Part shown: piece by piece, positions 53,441-62,123 of the stretch
How positions within the stretch are numbered: the first letter of the stretch is position 1
How the letters are laid out: every line of letters begins with the position of its first letter
Translations under genes and position numbers: made by a program
Source of the DNA: Rhodobiaceae bacterium
Lineage (GTDB): Bacteria; Pseudomonadota; Alphaproteobacteria; Rhizobiales; Tepidamorphaceae
NCBI GenBank assembly: GCA_020637855.1
Contig: JACKJR010000003.1
Location: 186,001-250,000 of the forward strand
Reading direction: 5' to 3'
Length of the DNA: 64,000 nucleotides
The notes under the pieces: generated by a model
Databases searched by the model: none
What the model was told of the DNA's origin: nothing
The model's input: only the letters and a program-made list of their open reading frames with translations

Positions 53441-54169
53441 ATGAGTATTGCACGCGCCATCGCCCGCCATCTCGGCTATGACATTTTCCGGCTTAAGCGG
53501 CAGGCCCGGATCGAGACGCACCTGGCTGTGCTGCTGCCGCATCTGGGTGTCAATGTCGTGGTCGATGCCGGCGCCAATGCCGGACAGTACGGGAGGCTTC
53601 TCAGGAAGGTCGGTTATACGGGCCGGATCATCTCCTATGAGCCGTTGGCCAGGGTTTTCACCGAGCTTGAAATGGCTGCAAAGGGCGATGCGGCCTGGCT
53701 GACGCGCCGTTATGCGCTTGGTTCGCAGAAAGGTTCCGCGACGATCCGCATGAGCCCGGATACGAGCTGGTCGTCGCTTCGCAGGTTTTCTGATTTCGGC
53801 AAAAAACGCTTCACGGAACAGGATCGCGATGCGGTGGAAGAGCAGATCGAGGTTGTGCGGCTCGACGCAGATCTGCCGGGCCTGATTGCGGATATTGCCG
53901 CGCCGCGCATCTACCTGAAAATGGATACGCAAGGGTTCGATCTGGAAGTCTTTGCCGGCGCAAAAGGCGTTCTGGGTTCCATTGTCGGGCTGCAGTCCGA
54001 AGTCGCTTTCCAGCAGATCTATGATGGTGTTCCAGGATATCGCGATGCGCTGGAGACTTTCGAGAATGCCGGCTTTGCCGTAACCGGATTGTTTCCGGTC
54101 AAGCGCGACCGCAAGTCGCTTCGCATGATCGAGATGGATTGCGTCATGCGGCGCGTGGACGAGGCGTGA
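53441..54169 (+). CDS. FkbM family methyltransferase
   Basis: A 242-residue SAM-dependent methyltransferase. The SAM loop is VVVDAGANAGQYGRLLRKVG, followed by ISYEPLARVFTELEM and the FkbM-typical LKMDTQGFDLEVFAGAK, then LQSEVAFQQIYDG. In surface-polysaccharide clusters such enzymes O-methylate sugars, often at chain ends. The ATG at 53441 starts the folded region. It precedes the glycosyltransferase-deacetylase fusion by 6 bases on the same strand. Confidence 0.9.
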   Translation: MSIARAIARHLGYDIFRLKRQARIETHLAVLLPHLGVNVVVDAGANAGQYGRLLRKVGYTGRIISYEPLARVFTELEMAAKGDAAWLTRRYALGSQKGSATIRMSPDTSWSSLRRFSDFGKKRFTEQDRDAVEEQIEVVRLDADLPGLIADIAAPRIYLKMDTQGFDLEVFAGAKGVLGSIVGLQSEVAFQQIYDGVPGYRDALETFENAGFAVTGLFPVKRDRKSLRMIEMDCVMRRVDEA

Positions 54170-54175
54170 TACGCA

Positions 54176-56041
54176 ATGCGCATCGCCTTTTATGCGCCGC
54201 TCAAGTCGCCGGACCATCCTGTTCCTTCCGGCGACAGGCAAATGGCGCGGCAGATCATGGCAGCCCTTAAAGCCGGCGGCCATGATGTGCGGCTTGCCTC
54301 GCAACTGCGCGCCCATGCATCCGATCCCGATCCGGAAAAGCTGAAGAAATTCAACCGTGATGCGGCGCAGGAAACCGCGCGCGTTCTCGAAGAATGTTCG
54401 GGCGCGGGGGCGTGGCGCCCCGAACTCTGGCTGACCTATCACAACTACTACAAGGCGCCCGACCTGATCGGGCCGGAAGTCGCGCAAGGTTTGGCCATTC
54501 CCTATTGCGGCATGGAATCCTCCTTCGCGCGCAAGCGGCGGTCGGATGAATGGGCCGATTGGACCGCCGCAGCCGAGTTCGGCATGCGCCGGGCGCGGTT
54601 GAACTTCTTCATGACCGATGTCGACCGGCAGGGGCTTGCAGAACTCGTTGGCGAAGACAGGCTTGCCGCGATGCCGCCATTCATCGATGCAAGCGGCTTC
54701 GGCCGTGCGAATGTGGCGGAAGGCGGCCCGGTCCGTTTCGTTGCGGTTGCCATGATGCGTGCACGCGGCAAGCTTGACAGTTACAAGCTGATCGCCGAGG
54801 CGCTCGCTTTGTGCGGTGATTTCGATTGGTCCCTGGAGATCGTCGGGGATGGACCCGAGCGTTCAGCCGTCGAAGCCTTGTTCGCGCCGTTTGGTTCGCG
54901 GATCACGTTCACGGGCGAGTTGGACCGGCATGGCGTGGCGCAGGCCTATGCGCGGTCGGACGTTCTGCTGTGGCCGGGTTTCAGCGAGGCCTATGGTCTC
55001 GTTTATCTGGAAGCACAAGCGGCGGGATTGCCTGTCATTGCGCTCGATCGCGGGCCACAGCATGCCGTGATCAGGGCGGAAGAAACGGGGCTGCTGACGA
55101 CAGCAGACGCCGCGGCTTTTGCGCAGGCGGTCAGAGCGCTTTCCAGCAACGCGGGCCTGCGCATGCGCATGGGCGATGCAGCGGCAGAATTCGTCCAAAG
55201 CGAGCGAACCATCGAGGTTGCCGCCGAGCGTTTCGATGCAGCGTTTAGGGAGATCGCTCCTGCGGATAGCGTGCCGTTGCGGCCTGCGGTGTTTCCAAAA
55301 ACAGCAGCCCTGCTGGATCAGGCCGCAAACGCAGGCCGGAAAATCTCAATTTGGCTGCGCGATGATGATGCCGTTGCACCGACTTACCAGCTTGAGCGTT
55401 TGCTTGAAACGGTTTGTGGACGAGGGCTGGCGCTGACGCTTGCGGTGATCCCGCAATATGCCACGCATGCGCTTGCGGGCAGGCTGCAAGGCATTGCCTT
55501 GGCGAATGTGGCCACACACGGTCTTGCCCACATCAACCACGCGCCTGCAGGCACCAAGAGCAGCGAGTTCGGCGCAAGCCGCGCTGCGAGAGAAGCGGCG
55601 CTCGATCTGCAATCCGGCCATGAGCGTATGCAAGCGCTGTTTGGCGGCAAGGCCCTGGCGCTGTTTGTGCCGCCCTGGAACCGGATGGACGAGAGCTTGC
55701 ATGGCATGCTGGCTGAACACGGCTACCGGGCGATTTCCACGTTTGGTGAAAAAGGCGAGACGGCGAAGGCGGGTCTCGTTCCTGTCTCGACGCATCTCGA
55801 CATCATGGAGTGGAAAACGCGGGAAGGGCGTGCTGCGGACGCTCTTGATGCCGAGCTTGCATTGCTGATGAAGCAGCGTCTTGAAGACGACAACGATATG
55901 CCGCTTGGCATTCTCACGCATCATCTGGTGCATGATGAAGCCGCGTGGAGCGCCGTTGAAGGTCTGGTGGCGCTTCTCGCAAACCATCCTGCCGTCGAAT
56001 GGCTCGACATGCGGGCGTATCTGGCGGAGCACTGTCAGTAG
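54176..56041 (+). CDS. Glycosyltransferase (GT4) fused to polysaccharide-deacetylase-like domain
   Basis: A 621-residue two-domain protein. Residues 1 to about 365 are a GT-B glycosyltransferase of GT4 type: MRIAFYAPLKSPDHPVPSGD, VAVAMMRARGKLDSYKLI, SLEIVGDGPER and the E-x7-E motif in FSEAYGLVYLEAQAAGLPV. Residues about 385-621 read as a NodB/DUF2334-like fold: SIWLRDDDAVAPTYQLERLL (paired Asp), ATHGLAHINHAP (metal-type His), FVPPWNRMDESLHGML and GILTHHLVHDEAAW. The domain could be a deacetylase acting on the same glycan. The final 7 bases overlap the convergent cyclase gene. Confidence 0.85.
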   Translation: MRIAFYAPLKSPDHPVPSGDRQMARQIMAALKAGGHDVRLASQLRAHASDPDPEKLKKFNRDAAQETARVLEECSGAGAWRPELWLTYHNYYKAPDLIGPEVAQGLAIPYCGMESSFARKRRSDEWADWTAAAEFGMRRARLNFFMTDVDRQGLAELVGEDRLAAMPPFIDASGFGRANVAEGGPVRFVAVAMMRARGKLDSYKLIAEALALCGDFDWSLEIVGDGPERSAVEALFAPFGSRITFTGELDRHGVAQAYARSDVLLWPGFSEAYGLVYLEAQAAGLPVIALDRGPQHAVIRAEETGLLTTADAAAFAQAVRALSSNAGLRMRMGDAAAEFVQSERTIEVAAERFDAAFREIAPADSVPLRPAVFPKTAALLDQAANAGRKISIWLRDDDAVAPTYQLERLLETVCGRGLALTLAVIPQYATHALAGRLQGIALANVATHGLAHINHAPAGTKSSEFGASRAAREAALDLQSGHERMQALFGGKALALFVPPWNRMDESLHGMLAEHGYRAISTFGEKGETAKAGLVPVSTHLDIMEWKTREGRAADALDAELALLMKQRLEDDNDMPLGILTHHLVHDEAAWSAVEGLVALLANHPAVEWLDMRAYLAEHCQ

Positions 56042-57441
56042 AGGCGGACGATCTGCGTTTCCCTGTCCGTACCGGAAATCGTGGCGACTAGCGTTTCGGG
56101 TTCGTGCGGCGGGACATAACCCTGTTCGCGGGCGGCTTTCAGAACGTCTGCCGTGACGAGCGCGCGTGAGCCCAGTTCCTTGTTGAATTTCTCCAGCTTG
56201 GCGCTGAAGTTCACGGCCTGACCGATCACGGTGAATTCAAGCCGTTCGTCGCTGCCGACGGCGCCGAAGACGACCTGTCCCGAGGCGAGCGCCATATTGA
56301 CCTTCGAAGGGTCGAAGCCGGCAGGCGTGTCATCCTCAGGCCATGCATCCAGCTCGGCAATCAGGCCGTCGACCGCGCGCAGCGCGTCCGCAGCACAGGT
56401 GTCCGTCGGCGCGCTCGCACCGAAGCTCGCCATTATGCCGTCGCCCATGAACTTGTCGATTGTGCCGCCGTGCTTCTGGATGACCGGGACGAGCCTGTCC
56501 TGGTAGGCGGACAGGATGGCGACCACGTCGGCCGGCTCCATTTTCGCGGCAAGCGTCGTGAAGCCGCGAATATCGACGTTGAGGATCGCCGCATCGCGCG
56601 TCACGCCTTCGCCAGCCCGGATTTCGCTTTCCGCACCACGGATGCGACCCGCAACGCCGGGGTCGAAAAACCGCGAGAGTTCGCGTGCAGCCATCTGTTC
56701 GCGGACCGCCTCGATCAGCAGTCCCCGTCCGCGGCGCACGGCAAGCGCCAGGATCAGCGTTACCGAGAAAATCGTGATGATCTTGTCGAGTTCGGCGCCG
56801 ATCAGGATCGAATTGGTCGTCAGGTATGTGACGTAGTTTCGGGTGACCATCATGTGATCGGCGCCAACGACCACGGCATAGGCGACAAGCGCAAGCCACC
56901 CGAGCATCGCGGCAATGCCCGCTGCAATGACAAAGCGGGTTTCGAAGCGCAGGGCACGCAGGGCGATAAAAATGAAAACATAAAGCAGGGTGGGAGCCTT
57001 CAGATAAAAAGACGGCGGCTGCTGATACTGGATGTGGAAGCTCCAGATCATTGCCATTAGCAGTCCGATGTCGATGAAGGTCATCGCGTAGACGGCAAGG
57101 TCCGGCAGCCTTCTGCGGCTGGCGATATACAAACCGGCGATGGTGAAAACGGCATAGGCCGCCAGAACGTAGGGTACCGGTGAAAACGCGGTTCCAGCGT
57201 CGGTTTTCGGGGAGACTGCGTAGAGCGCGCCGAACACGAACACCACGACGAGCTGGAGCAGCCGCACGAGAACTTCACTGGCCGTATCATGGGTCGCGAT
57301 CGCGTTCAGGACACGCGTGGGCAGGCCGGCGGTGTCTGATTGCAGGCGCAGGGATTGTGAGACGCCCGCGCCAGGCGATGTGCTCTTACGTACAGGCGGC
57401 GGGCCTGACGTGTCTTCACGGATTTCCAGCCGCTGGTTCAT
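56035..57441 (-). CDS. Membrane-bound class III adenylate/guanylate cyclase
   Basis: A 468-residue protein. The N-terminal ~260 residues contain about six membrane helices (LLQLVVVFVFGALYAVSP, YVLAAYAVFTIAGLYIA, TLLYVFIFIALRALRF and others). A helical linker (RELSRFFDPGVAGRI) leads to a catalytic domain with the two metal aspartates in LNVDIRGFTTLAA and KFMGDGIMASFGA, and the C-terminal FTVIGQAVNFSAKLEKFNKE region. The lysine in DKFMGDG is the kind of residue that favours ATP, so cAMP is the likelier product. The ATG at 57441 is chosen over an upstream frame. It lies 117 bases downstream of a cyclic-nucleotide-binding gene on the same strand. Confidence 0.9.
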   Translation of the reverse strand: MNQRLEIREDTSGPPPVRKSTSPGAGVSQSLRLQSDTAGLPTRVLNAIATHDTASEVLVRLLQLVVVFVFGALYAVSPKTDAGTAFSPVPYVLAAYAVFTIAGLYIASRRRLPDLAVYAMTFIDIGLLMAMIWSFHIQYQQPPSFYLKAPTLLYVFIFIALRALRFETRFVIAAGIAAMLGWLALVAYAVVVGADHMMVTRNYVTYLTTNSILIGAELDKIITIFSVTLILALAVRRGRGLLIEAVREQMAARELSRFFDPGVAGRIRGAESEIRAGEGVTRDAAILNVDIRGFTTLAAKMEPADVVAILSAYQDRLVPVIQKHGGTIDKFMGDGIMASFGASAPTDTCAADALRAVDGLIAELDAWPEDDTPAGFDPSKVNMALASGQVVFGAVGSDERLEFTVIGQAVNFSAKLEKFNKELGSRALVTADVLKAAREQGYVPPHEPETLVATISGTDRETQIVRLY

Positions 57442-57558
57442 CGCTGATGCGTTTCCTTGCGCCTGTTTGGGCTGGTGCCGATATCGTGCCGGAAACGCGG
57501 GATTGCCATACAAACAGGGGTCACGCCCGATCAGGCGTTCGTGACTAGGGCCTGAACC

Positions 57559-58023
57559 CTATCCCTTCGCTGCCAGTTCCGCCTGGGCGGAATAGAGTTC
57601 CTGCGTCGTGCGGGCAAGGCGGTCGGCGAGGACACGCATGACGCCAATGGATACGGCGGGGAAATCGGACAACAGACGGATGAACCTGTCCTTGGTGATC
57701 TTGAGGACGTCAAGATCGCCGGACGCGCGGATTGTCGCGGTGCGCGGCACGTCGCAGAGGATGGCGATTTCACCGACGATATCATTGCGCCCCAGATGGG
57801 CGACAACCTGCTCTTCATGTGCGTTGTGAATCACGACTTCTGCTTCGCCGTTGATAATGACGAATGCAGCATCGCCGGTGTCGCCCTGGCGCATGACGAC
57901 CTGCCCCGGCGCATAGCGGAGCCGCTCGGATGCAAGCGCAAGCAGTTTCAGCTTGGCGGTGTCGATCTGCGAGAACAGCGGTACGCGACGCAGCAGATCG
58001 ACTTCATCCATGATCGACGACAT
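57559..58023 (-). CDS. Cyclic-nucleotide-binding domain protein (no output domain)
   Basis: A 154-residue single CNBD. It opens with the helix DLLRRVPLFSQIDTAKLKLL, then the beta roll, and contains the phosphate-binding cassette GEIAILCDVPRTATIRA with the Glu and the Arg that contact the cyclic phosphate and ribose, so it should bind ligand. There is no helix-turn-helix; only a C-terminal helix follows (RTTQELYSAQAELAA). It lies between the degenerate ABC exporter and the cyclase, all on the minus strand, suggesting it carries the cyclase signal to its neighbours by protein contact. Confidence 0.88.
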   Translation of the reverse strand: MSSIMDEVDLLRRVPLFSQIDTAKLKLLALASERLRYAPGQVVMRQGDTGDAAFVIINGEAEVVIHNAHEEQVVAHLGRNDIVGEIAILCDVPRTATIRASGDLDVLKITKDRFIRLLSDFPAVSIGVMRVLADRLARTTQELYSAQAELAAKG

Positions 58024-58145
58024 TGTACTCTCCCTTGCCGCGCGTTTTAAGCGCGTATCCTGTCAAACGATGCTGTTCCCACCTCATCGGTCTGGTTGTC
58101 CTTTTCTCATTTGACTTGGTCAGCATTCCCATCGAGTTCAAGTCA

Positions 58146-60890
58146 TCAGGCGACAATGCGGGCGAAATGGCCGCCCTTGGCCTTCAGTTCACCTGGCTTT
58201 CCGTCTTCCACCAGAGAGCCATCCTTGAACACCAGCACCCGGTCGAAAAGTTCGGCCAATTGAGGTTGCGAGACGACCCACAGCAATCCGTATGGCGCTT
58301 TGCCATCGCTTCCGGTCGCATCCGCGATGATACGTTCCAGCAAGGTTTTCTGCATACGTGGATCAAGGCCGCCAAGCGCGCGGTTCATGATCAGCAGATC
58401 CGGCTGCTTCACGACCGCGCGGACAATGCTGATCTTCTGGCGTTGTGCATGCGACAGGCGTTTGCCGCCCGCACCGATATCAAAGTAAAGTCCGGCGCGG
58501 CGGATCGTGTCGTCGAGCCCCATTCCGGCGAGTATCTCGAGCACGAGCGCACGAATGCGCTCCGGCGCTTCGGCAATGCCGCTGGCAATGCGGCCAAAGA
58601 TAACGTTGTCCTCGACGGAAGACGCGTTGTTGTAGGCGTCAGGGTCGTAGAAGGCGATCGCACCTTTCAGGTCTTCGGGATAATTGTCGCGGAACGCGTG
58701 CCGCGCGTCCACGATTGCCTGCCGCAAGTCCTCGGTCATCAGGCCAAAGCGGTGTTTCGGCTCGGAATAAGAGAAAGGCAGCTTCAGGAACATGGCGCGA
58801 ATATCGCCGGGGGCCGCGTCAAATCCGGTTTCGCCGTGGCGCGACAGCGCCCCCTGGTAGTTGCCCATTTCCTCGGGGCGGAAGAAGGAAAACTGATCGA
58901 ACAGCGGATCATCCGGCGACAGGTCTGCGAACAGCTCATGCATGGTGCGGGCGATTTCGATGCCCATGGCATAGAGCTTCGCGTCGAGGCCGGTGTCCTT
59001 CAGGATGCGGCTGGCATAGGGATGATTGTAGGCTGCCGCATCGGCAAACTCCCGACCGATGGGACGGCCGAAGAACAGGTTTTCCCCAATCGTTGCCTCG
59101 GCGTTGTACGTCTCCGGATCAAACGACTCGACATGGGCGGACATACCGCTCTCTTCAAGTTTATCGCGCATTTTGCGGCGCGCCTCGAGGATCGAGTCCG
59201 CGAGTTCGGGAAATTCTTCCGCATCGACGATTGCGAGGAGGCCGAGATCGTGGACGTCATTGTCGAGTTCGACGAATTTCAGCAGTTTGAGAATGTGCTG
59301 GGTGAGCTCGTCCTCGTTCGAAACGCCGGCGGATTCGTAGTCGATCCAATCGTCTGAATATTCCAGCGGCGTATTGCCGGACAGTTTCGTTTCGCGGCGC
59401 TCGAGCGCGTGCTTGTGCTCGTCTTCGGGCGATTGATCCACATGCGGACGCAATGGCGCGTGGCGCAGGGTATAGATGATGCTGTCTTCCAGACTGGATT
59501 GGGGCAGGAACCCGTCGGAACCGGCATAGCCGATGCGTCGCCCGGTGATGGCTTCCGGCAGGCTGGACAGCTGGCGCCCATTGATCTGGATCGATCCGGA
59601 GCTTGCCGGAATGAGCCGTGCCAGGACATCGACAAAGGTTTCCGCGCCTGAGTTGACACCACCGACAATGGCAACCTTTTCGTTGATCGCCCCGGAATAA
59701 CTTGCATGCTCGATCAGCTTGGCGCCGGAATCATCCATAACGGCGAGGTTGGAAACCTCGATACGGCCATCCAGAGACTCGATTCTTGCTTTATCGGGCA
59801 TCTGAAGCTTGGCATCGACCATGTTGTCGACGCCGAACTGTTCGGTGACCTGGCTGTATTTGACCTGCACATCGACGCGCTGCTGGTCCCAGTCGATCAA
59901 TTCCTTCACGGGCGAGGGAAGGTCCTTGTAGGCGGCAATAACGGCGACCAGCTGGCCGATGTCGAGATTGCCGCGGATCGCAAGGTAACCACCGACCGAG
60001 TAGAACAGGAACGGCGTGAACTGTGCGAGGAAGTTGTTGATGAACTTGATGAAAAACTTCTTCTGATAATACTCGTAGCGGATCAGGAATATCTTTCCCA
60101 GCCGCGACGCCAGTTCGGAGCGTTCCCAGTTGGACGTATCGTTCGTTCTGACGGATGAAATGCCCTCGACGATTTCACCGACACGGCCTGATAATTGCCG
60201 CGCGCTCAATTGGCGCTGCTTGGCCAGTTTGATGAGAATTCTGCGCAACCGCGGAATGAAAACCGCCTGAACGATAACGATTCCGGCCGCCAATCCGCCC
60301 AGCCACAGGTTCTGGACGAGGATGAAGCCCAGCGCGGTGATGGCCTGACCGCCGAGAAAAACCGGCAGCACGAAGGCATCGCCGATGAAACCGCCCAATG
60401 GCTCCACCTCGTCTTTCACCATAGTGGAGACTTCGGACGCCTTCAGCTTGCGGAACTGGGGGATCGGGAAACGCAATACCCGGTCGACCAGCTCATAACG
60501 CAGCCGGCGCAGCATGCGCTCGCCAAGCCTGCCCTTGTAGGTGTTGATATAGAATTTGAAGAGGCCGTTGACGCACACAAGGGTCAGGAACATCGCGCAC
60601 AACAGGGCGAGCGCGCCCATGCGCGTCAATTCCACGCCATCGAAAAGAACGATGTCCGTATAGGGCAGGGTGATCGTCATGAAGTTCTGGGTTGCGTCGG
60701 GTGTCTCGAACCCCCGACCCTGAATCGGTCCGTTGACGATGCGTTTGGGAAGATCAAGCGCCAGGAAGTAAGTCGGCATCGACAGCAGGACGATAGCCAG
60801 AATCCAGACCTGCTGAGCCTTGGTGTGGCGCCAGATATAGCGCGCCAGCGATGCTTCCATCGCATCCGGTATCAGCGGATGATCGTTCAT
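58146..60890 (-). CDS. ABC exporter-like protein with degenerate, expanded ATPase domain
   Basis: A 914-residue protein. Residues 1 to ~330 are a six-helix type I exporter membrane domain (VWILAIVLLSMPTYFLALDL; RRLRYELVDRVLRFPI). The ATPase-like part has lost every key residue. Walker A reads G410-GVNSG415-A416-E (no Lys), the signature reads L812-SHAQ, Walker B ends M835-N836-R837 in place of D-E, and the switch region reads VVSQPQ (no His). Between Walker A and the signature lie ~395 residues, against about 110 normally. This expanded part has three similar helical segments (SSLEDSIIYTL, ATIGENLFFG, SSVEDNVIFG). It may be a regulated scaffold or a non-ATP-driven membrane partner. Confidence 0.85.
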   Translation of the reverse strand: MNDHPLIPDAMEASLARYIWRHTKAQQVWILAIVLLSMPTYFLALDLPKRIVNGPIQGRGFETPDATQNFMTITLPYTDIVLFDGVELTRMGALALLCAMFLTLVCVNGLFKFYINTYKGRLGERMLRRLRYELVDRVLRFPIPQFRKLKASEVSTMVKDEVEPLGGFIGDAFVLPVFLGGQAITALGFILVQNLWLGGLAAGIVIVQAVFIPRLRRILIKLAKQRQLSARQLSGRVGEIVEGISSVRTNDTSNWERSELASRLGKIFLIRYEYYQKKFFIKFINNFLAQFTPFLFYSVGGYLAIRGNLDIGQLVAVIAAYKDLPSPVKELIDWDQQRVDVQVKYSQVTEQFGVDNMVDAKLQMPDKARIESLDGRIEVSNLAVMDDSGAKLIEHASYSGAINEKVAIVGGVNSGAETFVDVLARLIPASSGSIQINGRQLSSLPEAITGRRIGYAGSDGFLPQSSLEDSIIYTLRHAPLRPHVDQSPEDEHKHALERRETKLSGNTPLEYSDDWIDYESAGVSNEDELTQHILKLLKFVELDNDVHDLGLLAIVDAEEFPELADSILEARRKMRDKLEESGMSAHVESFDPETYNAEATIGENLFFGRPIGREFADAAAYNHPYASRILKDTGLDAKLYAMGIEIARTMHELFADLSPDDPLFDQFSFFRPEEMGNYQGALSRHGETGFDAAPGDIRAMFLKLPFSYSEPKHRFGLMTEDLRQAIVDARHAFRDNYPEDLKGAIAFYDPDAYNNASSVEDNVIFGRIASGIAEAPERIRALVLEILAGMGLDDTIRRAGLYFDIGAGGKRLSHAQRQKISIVRAVVKQPDLLIMNRALGGLDPRMQKTLLERIIADATGSDGKAPYGLLWVVSQPQLAELFDRVLVFKDGSLVEDGKPGELKAKGGHFARIVA

Positions 60891-60998
60891 GATCTCGGCA
60901 TAACCCCCCGGAGGCCGAAGCACGTTTCCAGCCTGCCATTTTCAAAACATGCAACGCCCTGTTTGAAAGGGCAATGGCAGGGGCGCAAAGTTTCCCGT

Positions 60999-62123
60999 TT
61001 ACATCAGGTTTTTCAGTATGCCAGCCGTGTTTCTGGCGCCGTTCAGGTCAATCTCGATTTCGGCCGGGTTGCGAGACAAGGCCCTCACCATGGCATCTGC
61101 CAGGCGTTGTGGCGTCAGGCCGGTTTCAGGCAGATGCACGGCCCTGCCCAGTCGCGCAAGGGCGGTTGCACGAACCGTTTGTTCGGTTTCGCCGTCCGTT
61201 GCGAAGGGCACGAGCACACTTTTTGCACCCGCAACCAGTATGTCCGCGACGGTGTTGTAGCCAGCCTGGGAGACGGAAAGTGCGCAGCCGGCAAGGCGTT
61301 GCGGCAAATTGTCGATGAAAGGTACGGTTCCGGCATTGGCAGGCAACAGGGCATGAAGCCTTTCGCGTGCTTCGGCGGGCAAGTTGGGGCCGGTGGAGAG
61401 CACGAAGTTCAGATGCGACAGACGCTCGTCGCGTGCAGCCACGGCCGCTGCGCTCAAAAGGGTCTCGCCGACCACTCCGCCGCCTGCGCTGACGAGGACT
61501 TCGTCCGATCGGGGCAACGGCGTTTGCGCGGGCGGGGCAACCATGCCTGTCTGATAGACAGGAATGGCGATGTCTGCCGTGCGCGGAAAGGTGTCTGCAA
61601 GTTTCGCTATGCGCGGGTCGCCATGAACCAGCACACCGTCATAGAACGTGTTCAGCAGTTCCACCGTTTCCGTATCGCGTCCGGGTTTGCGGTTTTCCTG
61701 CAGGATGTCCCGGATCGAGCAGAGCAGTTTCGATCCGCCTTGATCCTTGAGATGCCGGGCCAGCGGCTTCAGTTCATGACGCACCTGGCGCCGGCCGAAG
61801 GGGTAGGCTTCGGTAATGACGATGTCCGGCCCGATGGTTTTGGCCAGTTCGAGCAGTTCGTCGCGACGGCGGGCAAGATATTCCTCGTCTGCGGGCTTGC
61901 CGTTCTCATCGACGAGGCCGGCGAAATCGGTTCCGGAAGTGCGCAGAGGCGGAAGCTGTACGACGCGAAAAGGCGTGTGGGAGAGTATTTTGACTGGCAG
62001 GCCGCCGGTCACCAGGGTCAGATCGAATCCGGCTTCGTGCAGTGCATCGCAAAGCCGGCGGGCCCGGTAGACATGCCCGATGCCGAGCAGATGTTGCACA
62101 TAGAACAGAAGAGAGGGTTTCAT
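60999..62123 (-). CDS. GT28-like glycosyltransferase
   Basis: A 374-residue GT-B enzyme. The N-terminal SLLFYVQHLLGIGHVYRARR carries the G-x-G-H loop of MurG-like transferases. The C-terminal half has LVSAGGGVVGETLLSAA and SVSQAGYNTVADILVAGAKS, the nucleotide-sugar-binding GGY/N-type stretch, and ends with PFATDGETEQTVRA. The family builds glycans from UDP-sugars. Its ATG overlaps the stop of the GT4 gene by 4 bases. It is related in plan to the truncated gene at the window end. Confidence 0.87.
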   Translation of the reverse strand: MKPSLLFYVQHLLGIGHVYRARRLCDALHEAGFDLTLVTGGLPVKILSHTPFRVVQLPPLRTSGTDFAGLVDENGKPADEEYLARRRDELLELAKTIGPDIVITEAYPFGRRQVRHELKPLARHLKDQGGSKLLCSIRDILQENRKPGRDTETVELLNTFYDGVLVHGDPRIAKLADTFPRTADIAIPVYQTGMVAPPAQTPLPRSDEVLVSAGGGVVGETLLSAAAVAARDERLSHLNFVLSTGPNLPAEARERLHALLPANAGTVPFIDNLPQRLAGCALSVSQAGYNTVADILVAGAKSVLVPFATDGETEQTVRATALARLGRAVHLPETGLTPQRLADAMVRALSRNPAEIEIDLNGARNTAGILKNLM

